From Adiantum capillus-veneris (lineage: Eukaryota > Streptophyta > Polypodiopsida > Polypodiales > Pteridaceae), in contig CM043951.1 in assembly GCA_014529385.2 (NCBI GenBank), positions 111,807,469 to 111,871,468 on the forward strand: 64,000 nt of DNA, given 5' to 3'. Shown piece after piece: positions 56,256-64,000 of this stretch (its first letter is position 1; every line of letters begins with the position of its first letter). The notes under the pieces were generated by a model, which made no database searches, was not told the DNA's origin, and was given only the letters and a program-made list of their open reading frames with translations. Made by a program: the position numbers and the translations under genes.

Positions 56256-58474
56256 GACGCCAGTGGGGGTCCGCAAAGATCGAATGGTCTCTTTTACTTT
56301 GCGTTCTTGGCCTCCTGTGAAAATCCATGGTGCTTTAGGGAGTTTTATTGATCCATCAGACGCTGTTTGCGGCCAATATTGCTCCATACGATCCACATTT
56401 CTAAGGTCAACTCTGGCTCCCAAAGTATCTTTCTTGCCGGTCAGATGATCCCATAGTAGATTACCCACATTCTTGAATATGTGTATTAGATCGAGCAAGT
56501 GATTGATCATGAGTCGGGGCCAGTAGGGTAACTCGTACCATAGAGATAGTCTCTTCATCCCTGGAGGCAATCCGTCATCGCACATCTCCTTCTGCTCTAA
56601 CCATGCTTGTGCAGACATCCTTGGTGGCTCTCTTCCCAAAAATCCGTCGCGTAACACATGATTCTCTGGAAGATACGCTTGATGACCTTCGTAGATTTGC
56701 TTCTTCAGTGAGGGCGCCCTACGTGCATTCAGTCTAGGTCCACATGTGACACATGCTCTGTATCCGCTTGTTTGAAGCCCTGTATGTATACACATGATAA
56801 TAGATCAACTATGGGAAAAAACAAGATTTACAGTGTCTGAGTGAGGAGTGTCAATAGATCACCTAAGCATTCTGTTAGCCCGGGATAGTCATGCATGGTC
56901 CACATGAGAATGCCTCTGATCAAAGCATTCCGTCGTCCTGTGTGTCGGCTCATATCCACCACCTCTATGCCAATCCACAATTGTTGTAGCTCTTCCAATA
57001 GTGGACGAAGATACTTTGCCATAGGTGCCCCTTCTTCGTAGTCAACCACGGGGGGAATGTTGTAGTTGACGATGACAACGGGCCATACACTGTAAGATGT
57101 TGATCTTTGACCAAATGGATTTACGCCATCCATAGCCATGGTCCACATTAGAATGCCTCTGATCAAAGCATTCCGTCGTCCTGTGTGTCGGCTCATATCC
57201 ACCACCTCTATGCCAATCCACAATTGTTGTATCTCTTCCAATAGTGGACGAAGATACACATCCATATTCCCCACTTTATATCGCCCTGGCACAATCAAGC
57301 TTAGCCATAGGTGCCCCTTCTTCGTAGTCAACCACGGGGGAATGTTGTAGTTGAGGATGACAACGGGCCATACACTGTAAGATGTTGATCTTTGACCAAA
57401 TGGATTTACGCCATCCATAGCCAGGCCTAAGCGCAAATTTCGAGCTTCCCTGGCAAAATCCGACCATGTTCCATCTATATGTTTCCAGGCTGCGCAATCT
57501 GCAGGAATTCGTAGCACACCATCCGAAGATTTATTCTCCTCATGCCATGATGCTAGGGCGGCCATGGACTTACATTCGAAGAAATGCTTCATGCGAGGAA
57601 GCAGAGGAAAATATCGCAAAACCTTTTGTGGAATTTTTGTCCCGTGGAGATCTACTCGATATCTTTCAGAATCACATTTCGGACACTTCTCCATGTCTAT
57701 GTATTCCCCTCTGAAAAGAATGCAGTCATTAGGATAAGCGTGGATAGAATTGTAATCCATCCCCAAGTTTCGCAAAATCTTTCTTGCTTCATCTCGAGAA
57801 TCTGGCATCACATTGTCAGCTGGTAGTATGTGCTCTTTAAGCAATCTACACAACATAAAAATACGATACAGTCGTGTAAAAATCTATCAGATCATTATAC
57901 ATTTAGAGTTTTATTAAAGTAAACTAATTGTAATAGATCACCTGAAAAGCGCTGTGACGCTAGTGTCACTCCATCCAAACTTTGCCTGCATGTTGAGAAG
58001 AACCAGGAGTGCTTTCAATCTAGACATACGTGCTCCATTATACAATGGCGTATCGGCTTCACTTTTCATATAATCATAGATAAGCCTTTCTGAATCCATG
58101 ATCGTCTTGATCATTTCATCAATCTCGGGCTCAAACATTGCCTCGTTGGGAATGTGCTCTGCATGATCATCCCCCGAGCTATCAGAGGCTACATCTTGTG
58201 GCCTCACATATGCTGCTTGACCAAAGCGCCTGCGAACACGTCTATTGGGTTGCAAGATTGCTGCTTGTTGGCCAGCGTCAGAGTCCGACGAGTTATAATT
58301 GGCAACAACTCGATCTATAATAGATGGATCGAACTCGCCAAATTCGCAAACGTGCTGCAAAGAAACACGTCTTGTCCGTCGCACAACATGCTTGCATTGA
58401 TTACAAGGACATAAGACCCTCGTTGAGAGATAGGTGTTTCGGTTGGACGGTCCCACATCCTCGTCACTACTCAT
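56256..58474 (-). pseudogene. TNP2-like CACTA transposase, 3'-deleted copy B with core duplication
   Basis: Exons 58474-57942, 57845-56863 and 56779-56256 are all open and joined by GT-AG introns. The N-terminus has CPCNQC, as in the transposase-associated domain. The core has CPNDCILFRGEY, CPKCDSERYR, HFPLLPRMKHFF, LAMDGVNPFGQ and LLDLIHIFKNVG. Compared with copy A, exon 2 contains an in-frame tandem duplication (units 57138-57422 and 56895-57137) that repeats MDGVNPFGQ through IRGILMWTM. The gene stops at a deletion junction around 56256-56262, where the solo LTR later inserted. The DUF4218 and DUF4216 parts are absent, so a full-length transposase cannot be made. Confidence 0.85.
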
Positions 58475-59145
58475 AATGAGGATAAAAATCTTATAACCTG
58501 GAAAACAAATTTAATATTCTATTGGCATTCTTCGTCTTATCTCTCTCTCTCTCTCTACCTCACATTCTCTAGTCATGTCCAATCCCCGCACACCTCGGTC
58601 TAGAGGTACACGGAGATCAGAACCATCGGGTTATAATCTCGTCTTTATTGGTCAATACCTATATTTGTGGGTACAAGAAATCTACAGACCCACGTCTACA
58701 TGATACTGCATGTAGTGGACAAAACCCCTTTGCCTCTTCTCTAGCTGTAGCACTTCACAGGATCTTAACATCTTTTCACATTAGATCTTTTCACTGTTCG
58801 TTTAACTCTAAACCCTAAACCGTAAGTCATTCTTGCATGGACTCGATCTAACGTAAATAAGAGTAAATCTAAATAAACGTAAATCTAACTAAAAATAAAC
58901 CTAAATCTAATTTAACGTAAGTCTACATCTAACCTAATCTTTAACGTCTTTTGGGATAGTTTCCTACGACGTTACAACTCTCTTCTTCTTGTGTGTGTGT
59001 GTGTGTGTGGGTAAACCTAAATAAACCTAAGTCTAATCTAATATAACATAAATCTAAATCTAACGTAAATTATGTTATATTAAAAACAAAGAACTAAACT
59101 AACAGGGATTATAAGAACCTTAAAACTGATTTAACACATAATTTT
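58475..59145 (-). other. CACTA-B 5' region: AT-rich, telomere-like and microsatellite repeats
   Basis: Upstream of the transposase ATG. Contains CTAAACCCTAAACC near 58808, many degenerate CTAAAT/GTAAAT units (58850-59080) and a (GT)n run at 58989-59010. A 106-bp core, about 58894-58999, recurs at about 59601-59706. No gene. Confidence 0.6.
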
Positions 59146-59506
59146 TCACATAACTCGGCAAGAGTTGGCATTCTCATCACTAAAGATTTGAGAGTTAACT
59201 TCCGGCGGTGACGTTGCCTCATCTCCATCCACATCTGACAACAGCAATTGGCCCTTTGGACCTTTCTTGCTCTTGTTACTAACTTTGAAGTTGCTGTTGA
59301 ATGACTAGAGGTTGTCTAGATGGTCATTGTCGGGGATGTAGTTACTCTTGCCGCCCTGAAGATCCACCTTCTTCCCTATCTTCTGAAGACATTTCATCAG
59401 TACTTTTGGATCGACGGAGCCCACCATGAGTGAAGGCAGCAATACCCTATATTCCATTGAGGGCTTTCTTCACCCGCTTCATGTAGGCATCGCAGTCTAT
59501 GGAGAC
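59146..59506 (-). pseudogene. Captured fragment of an HMA-domain (HIPP-type) host gene
   Basis: On the minus strand from 59506, VSIDCDAYMKRVKKALNGI aligns by eye with the start of a heavy-metal-associated domain (usual form VxIDCxGCxxKVKKAL). The second metal-binding Cys is Tyr. After a frame disturbance near 59450, the sequence resumes as VGSVDPKVLMKCLQKIGKK. It then gives a linker (GGKSNYIPDNDHLDNL, one TAG, SFNSNF) and LLLSDVDGDEATSPPEVN, ending at TGA 59146-59148. The GxVDPxxLxxxLxKxGKxAEL form is that of plant heavy-metal-associated isoprenylated proteins. An AG just before 59506 fits a splice acceptor. It lies inside CACTA-B in the same orientation as its transposase genes, hence a transduplicated host fragment. 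Confidence 0.68.
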
Positions 59507-59890
59507 CTAAATCTAATCTAATATAACGTAAATCTAAATCTAGCGTAAATAAATGTAAATCTAACTAAAAATAAACCTAAATCTAATCTAATTTAACTTA
59601 AATAAACCTAAATCTAATTTAACGTAAGTCTACATCTAACCTAATCTTTAACGTCTTTTAGGATAGTTTCGTACGACGTTATAACTCTCTTCTTCTTGTG
59701 TGTGTGCGCGTGTGTGGATGTGTGTGCCAATAAAAAGAGATAAATGGTATAACCTTTCTATCACCCATGCCAAGTATGATAGATTGGTTATGCCATTTCC
59801 CTCTTGAATAATAGGTCTTGAGTTCAACTCCTCGTCGGCTAGATCTTTAGGTCTTTTAATTTTAATTAGTTTCCTACGACGTTAAATTAG
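59507..59890 (-). other. CACTA-B 5' region: second copy of the CTAAAT-type repeats
   Basis: Degenerate CTAAAT/GTAAAT units, with the 59601-59706 core matching 58894-58999, then a (GT)n-like run and a stretch near 59780-59850 with a weak tRNA-like look (GAGTTCAACTCC). No gene is supported. Confidence 0.5.
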
Positions 59891-60122
59891 TTTCTCTCTC
59901 TTTCTCTCTCAATGTGTGTGCTTTTTTTTGTTTATGCATGTTTTCTCTCTCTTTTCCTCTCTCAATGTGTGCGTTTTTTATTTATGCATGTTCTCTCTCT
60001 CTTTTCCTCTCTCAATGTGTGCGTTTTTTGTTTATGCATGCTCTCTCTCTCTTTTCCTCTCTCAATGTGTGTGTGCATTCTTTGTTTATGCATGTGTGTG
60101 TGCGTTTTTATTTATGTTTGTA

Positions 60123-60176
<54 letters not shown>

Positions 60177-60183
60177 AACACTA

Positions 60184-60238
<55 letters not shown>

Positions 60239-60330
60239 AAGAGGGGAAGGGAACATGAGAGTGAGGAGAGGGAAGGAGCATACCTAGCTCTCCTTCCTCT
60301 CCTTGTGTGTGTGTGTGTGTGTGTGTGGAG

Positions 60331-60377
<47 letters not shown>

Positions 60378-60400
60378 AGCGTTACTTGCTCCTTGCTTGA
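59891..60400. repeat. Minisatellite (50-bp unit) and (CT)n, (GT)n, (GA)n microsatellites
   Basis: About four copies of a 50-bp unit (CTCTCAATGTGTGCGTTTTT, then TTTATGCATG, then a CT tract) at about 59893-60097. Long (TC)n at 60125-60173, (GT)n at 60183-60206 and 60304-60327, and (GA)n at 60208-60240 and 60336-60380 follow. The sequence is open in all three plus frames only because the units lack stop codons. Confidence 0.85.
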
Positions 60401-60402
60401 GG

Positions 60403-60590
60403 GCGCCGAAAAACTCAGATCTGAGATCTGAGTTTTTGGGCGCTCTCTGTTATTTTTTTTAGCCTAGCCGGCGTCGCTATGAGCGTCTCAAATTTACAAG
60501 TAAATTTGCGATGCTCATAGCGACGCCGGGAAATTTTTCTTTTGAGCGTCACTGTGTGAGCGTCGCTAATATGAGTAGCCTCTTGTAGTG
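60403..60590 (-). repeat. CACTA-B 5' subterminal hairpins and terminal inverted repeat
   Basis: A 41-bp imperfect palindrome centred at 60423 (60403-60443). Then a 62-bp hairpin at 60468-60529 with 30-bp arms, 2 mismatches and a 2-bp centre, whose outer arms carry CCGGCGTCGCTATGAGC. GCGTC-type motifs follow up to the terminal CCTCTTGTAGTG ending at 60590. Confidence 0.85.
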
Positions 60591-61556
60591 AGACTAGTGG
60601 AGGGAGATAGCTACACTCTCTCTACCTTTTTAGATATGAGAAGGGAGAGTGGGGATATGACAATAAGTATTGCCCTATCCACATCCTTGCGACATAAAAA
60701 ACGTGCATAACCCCTAGCCCAAAAAGTCACTTTTTTCAAAACTCTCAAATAGACCCCATTTCTACCTAAAACTATCCCGCAACATATATATATATAATAA
60801 AAATAAAGTTTCATGGTCATTTTCTCTGTACAACAGCTTGAAAATACATTTTTAAGCTCTTTTTTAATCTCCCTCCAAATCTCCAACTACCTCCCCCCTC
60901 CTCCGTACCCCCAGTCCCCTCCTCCCTCTTACCCACATACAACTACTTCTCTCCATCCTTGCAACATCATCAAAATGTCCATTATCCTAACCCAAAAAAT
61001 CACTTTGTTTCAAAACTCTCAAATAGATTCTATTTCTACTAAAAAGTATCCTCCAACACAAATATATACATTAAAAAAAAAATTCATGGTTATTTTCTCA
61101 ATACACTAGCTTTATCTCTCCTTCTTTCTCTCTCTCACTTTACAACACACTTATCCGTATTCCTCTCCCCCTCTCATACCTCTCCCTTACTTTCAGCACA
61201 GTGAACCATTTTAATATCTTTCCTCCTCTCTCATCCTCTGTTAGCAGCGGCTAACATAGGCTACACCGATTATGCATCAAGCGGGAGATATGCTATGGAT
61301 GTGCATAATATTTCCTACTCACATTGTGTAAGGTACTGGGCTCATTGGGAGTTCCAAAGATGTATATGCGAGTTAGAGGGCTCAAACTTAAACCCATAGT
61401 AGAAGGGATTGTGGTGCAAGTCTTTATAAGGAAGCCTTTATGCAAGGAGGCTCCATTTTTTAGTATCCACTTTTTGAGAGCTCTCTCTCGCTTGAGTGTT
61501 CACTCTATGGATGGCCTAGCCTTGAGCTTAATACCCGTGCTTAAGAGGCTAGTTCT
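60591..61556. other. Flanking sequence between CACTA-B and copia-1c
   Basis: No gene recognised. A degenerate direct duplication is present: about 60682-60839 matches about 60954-61112 (both start CATCCTTGC and share TTTCAAAACTCTCAAATAGA). The stretch 61270-61556 has an open frame (61324-61587) without recognisable motifs. The last five bases, GTTCT, are the expected target duplication of copia-1c. Confidence 0.55.
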
Positions 61557-61699
61557 TGTTGGAGCTATATATGGCTCACTCTACTGAACTTGGTCTCACC
61601 TATATATCTGTATGTTGTCCTCAATATGAATCAGTCTTTGGGAGCGTATATGGTGTGTCTCTTGTCTCGTCTCTCTCTCTTTCTCTCTACATCTCAACA
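61557..61699 (+). repeat. copia-1c 5' LTR (143 bp)
   Basis: TGTTGGAGC...CTCAACA, the reverse complement of the copia-1a LTRs with few changes. It contains TATATATGG about 10 bp from its start. Confidence 0.92.
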
Positions 61700-61711
61700 T
61701 GGTATCAGATC
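61700..61711 (+). other. copia-1c primer binding site
   Basis: TGGTATCAGATC directly after the LTR, one or two bases off the canonical initiator tRNA-Met complement. Confidence 0.88.
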
Positions 61712-62467
61712 GGTAACGATCACGCGCCGATTCAATTCATGGTGACACAACAGTATGTGTATACGATTCGCATGTAAGATTCAAAATTGCTACAAATTTT
61801 ATTTTTGAGTGTGATTCTTGCTAACTCTGGTTGTTTTGTGTTAAGAAGAATATGATTAGTGTTTTATGTGGCGTTTATTTCTAATCAAGCTAATCATTGA
61901 TTACGTTTTCTTGTTGATGACACCCTGAACTTCATCTCAATTTTTCTTGCTATTCTGCTCAAAATTTGGAGAAACGGGAAAAGCGCAATGGAGCGTAGCA
62001 CAATGGCACTTTTCATCCAAAACTTGTTCGTCTCCTCGAGCTCTTCGATATGAGTTCTAGGTTTGCGTCAATCGGAGTTTGCAGCAGAAAGTTATGCTGT
62101 TTTTACTACAATTGAGCTTGACGCAGCTTTCTTCGTCCTACTTCTTTGTGAAGCGTCCGCGATCGTTTTTCTTATTTTGGCGTTAACTTTTTCGAGAAGA
62201 TTTATCTTTTTTCTATTCGTATTGTGGCCGTCAATCTTGCGTCTCACGCCACTCTATTTTGAGGACTCGTTTATTATTAACGTCTCCTTTACCCTGCCTT
62301 TTTTGGGTGACGTCTCTCACATCTTTGGACGTTCCTTGAGCATCCTTCTTACGTTTATCATTGACAGAACGCAGTACTCATATCTCTCTCATTCTCAATT
62401 GCGGACTTCACCATATATGGTGTGCAGATTCTGCGATCTTATCTTATACGTATTCTCGCAACAAGAT

Positions 62468-64000
62468 ATGGCTTTGAATATTCTCATCAACGGCTTTCCT
62501 TCTGGCCAGCGTTCTGTTCCTCCTTTCCAAGGTCAAGGATTTCCAGGCTGGAAAGCAAAGATGTTGTTAATTCTTGAAGGTGATGAACTCTCCGATGTTG
62601 TTCTTGGAAATCGTGTTTGTCTGCCTCAGCCTGCTGGTACGGATAATGATAACGTGCTTATCACTGAAGGACCTATATTTGAATATTGGAATGTTGCCTA
62701 TACGGATTGGCAACCACGTGATAAAGCAGCTTGTCGGTATATTCTTTCTGCTCTTACTGGTTCCCTTTTGCTTGATATGTATGAACTGCCTACTTCCCAC
62801 GACGTATCGAAGTATCTTATTGCAAACTTTCAGAAGAAATATGTTACAGAAATACTTTATTTGAGAGGGTTTCTTAACAAGTTACAATATGAAGTTGGTA
62901 CTGCCATGACGGGACATATTGAATCTTTCAAATCTATTATTAATCAACTTGCTATTGCCGGTGGTCCTGTTCCACAAAAGCGACTGATTACACTTCTCCT
63001 TGATACGGTGAAGGACTCTTCTTATGATAACATTGTTACTATTCTCTCTAGTAAAGATGGTCTTGATTTCGACCAAGCTTGCATGTCTTTAATTGAATAC
63101 TCTCAACGTCAAGAACGTCGGAATGCTGGTCACGATACAGCTATGATTTCACAAGAGGAGACTAAGTGACAATAGATGGAACGTGCTTTTTATGCTCGAA
63201 CGCGTTCATTTCAACGAGGAAACCGCAGAGGTGGCCGTCGCGGTAATATTTTCTCTCGTCTCAGATTTCCTAATAAGCAATGTTCTTACTGCAACAGAAA
63301 TGGCCATACTGAAGATGATTGTTGGGCACGTCAATATGATGAAGAACACAATATTACCACAAAACAACCACGTTTATCTAGAGACTCTTCTTCTTCTTCT
63401 TGTGAATATTGTGGACGATCTGATCATCCCACTCATATGTGCTATAAGCGTCGATTCGACACAGATCGGAATAGAGCATATGCTACTGAACATCGAAACA
63501 ACATTGTACCAGAAACAAGCTATGTCCTATGTTCAGTTGCTCCAGACAGAATACTTCATGTACGTGATGGATCACTTTTTATTGTCGATTCTGGTGCTAC
63601 AGGAAATATGACATATTAGTCTAAGTGGCTCCATAACTATCATCCACTACAAGTTCAACGTGTTGTTTATCTGGCTGATGATACTACTTGTCAAGTAAAG
63701 GGTATTGGAGACTTATATCTTGGTACCTTATCTTCTTCCACTCGAATTTTGCGAGGAGTATTACATGTACCAGATCTTCAACGTAATCCTCTTTTAGTTG
63801 CTAGACTTGTTGATCTTGGTCTGTTTGTTGGATTTGATTATACCAAATGCCGAATTGAGAAAGATGGACAGACTATAGCCACTGCTCCTTGAAACGGTAA
63901 TTTGTTTGAACTCCCTCTCAATGATGCTGTAGCAAATATTGTCACTGCTCTAGGTGATCATAATTGCAAAGTATGGCATCACCGTTTTGTTCATGCTGAT
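62468..64000 (+). pseudogene. copia-1c gag-pol polyprotein, broken, partial
   Basis: ATG 62468 (MALNILINGF). Here gag has the sense codon CAG at 62627-62629 where copies a and b have TAG, so gag is open for about 230 codons. It then meets TGA at 63167 and TAG at 63173. The frame resumes with the CCHC knuckles CSYCNRNGHTEDDC and CEYCGRSDHPTHMC and the protease motif LFIVDSGATG. TAG at 63617 (CAG in the other copies) and TGA near 63891 follow. The GAG-pre-integrase block (VWHHRFVHAD) reaches the window end. The gag frame is also open upstream to 62063 without an ATG. Confidence 0.9.

Larger units (their letters stand above)
53438..60590 (-). mobile_element. CACTA-B: complete CACTA (En/Spm) transposon
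   Basis: Begins CACTACAAGAGGCT at 53438 and ends with its inverted copy at 60590, flanked by the 3-bp target duplication AGA (53435-53437 and 60591-60593). Both the ends and the duplication length are diagnostic of the CACTA superfamily. Genes run on the minus strand: TNP2-like transposase (56256-58474), then Transposase_24-like (54063-55371). An internal deletion removes the DUF4218/DUF4216 exons still present in CACTA-A. A solo copia-2 LTR inserted at the deletion junction, and the 5' region carries a captured host gene fragment. Confidence 0.95.
61557..64000 (+). mobile_element. copia-1c: third Ty1/copia copy, cut by the window end
   Basis: Plus-strand member of the copia-1 family: 143-bp LTR (61557-61699), primer site, leader, gag and the start of protease and GAG-pre-integrase. 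The right side lies outside the window. Confidence 0.93.

Noticed and set aside
59770-59855. Possible tRNA or tRNA-derived SINE
   Set aside because: A GAGTTCAACTCC box resembles a B box, but no convincing A box, cloverleaf or CCA-side pairing could be drawn.
59912-60287. Overlapping open frames of about 98-123 codons in all three plus frames
   Set aside because: They arise from a 50-bp minisatellite and CT/GT/GA microsatellites that contain no stop codons; the translations are low-complexity.
61324-61587. Possible small host gene upstream of copia-1c
   Set aside because: Its frame runs into the LTR and shows no recognisable motif; not enough to call a gene.

Overview
This window is a densely nested block of transposable elements from a land plant nuclear genome. 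Support for that comes from Ty1/copia elements with the typical plant tRNA-iMet primer site (TGGTATCAGAGC), Ty3/gypsy elements carrying an extra plant-type second RNase H, CACTA (En/Spm) DNA transposons with TNP2-like and Transposase_24-like genes, and a piece of a plant heavy-metal-associated (HIPP-type) gene. I cannot name the species. I see no ordinary single-copy host gene, no rRNA or tRNA gene and no CRISPR array.

Layout. (1) 1-10805: a plus-strand CACTA element (CACTA-A, left end outside the window), split by a minus-strand copia with 143-bp LTRs (copia-1a, 258-5599, TSD TTCTC). (2) 10806-12963: decayed minus-strand gypsy pol (gypsy-1) into which CACTA-A had inserted. (3) 12964-34203: a second minus-strand gypsy (gypsy-2), split by a copia with 0.8-kb LTRs (copia-2, 13603-19129, TSD CCTCA) and, inside its 5' LTR, by a plus-strand dual-RNase-H gypsy with 1.5-kb LTRs (gypsy-T, 24627-33856, TSD ACGA). 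(4) 34204-43404: a plus-strand gypsy (gypsy-3) with a long repeat-bearing leader, an unrecognised first ORF, gag, a truncated RT and two solo LTRs of another family in inverted orientation. (5) 43405-44804 and 50276-53437: degenerate repeats and an old gypsy-like gag/protease fragment, split by copia-1b (44805-50275, TSD AGCCG). (6) 53438-60590: a complete minus-strand CACTA (CACTA-B, TSD AGA) with an apparently intact 371-aa Transposase_24-like gene, an internally deleted TNP2-like gene, a solo copia-2 LTR (55461-56250, TSD GTAAT) and a captured HIPP-type gene fragment. (7) 61557 to the end: a third copia-1 copy, plus strand, running off the window.

How it fits together. Nearly every coding region is broken. 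Many stop codons are C-to-T (or G-to-A) changes of CGA, CAG, CAA or TGG, as expected from deamination of methylated DNA. The copia-1 LTR pairs differ at only 1-2 sites, so those insertions are recent, although their gag-pol genes are broken; copies a and b even share one gag stop codon. The two CACTA copies are complementary: A keeps the 3' transposase exons that B lost, and B keeps an intact accessory gene and exon sequence that A lost. The most interesting items are the captured HIPP fragment, the in-frame tandem duplication in the CACTA-B transposase core, the 2.4-kb hairpin-forming pair of solo LTRs, the roughly 290-bp palindrome-centred repeats in the gypsy-3 leader, and the unrecognised gypsy-3 first ORF.
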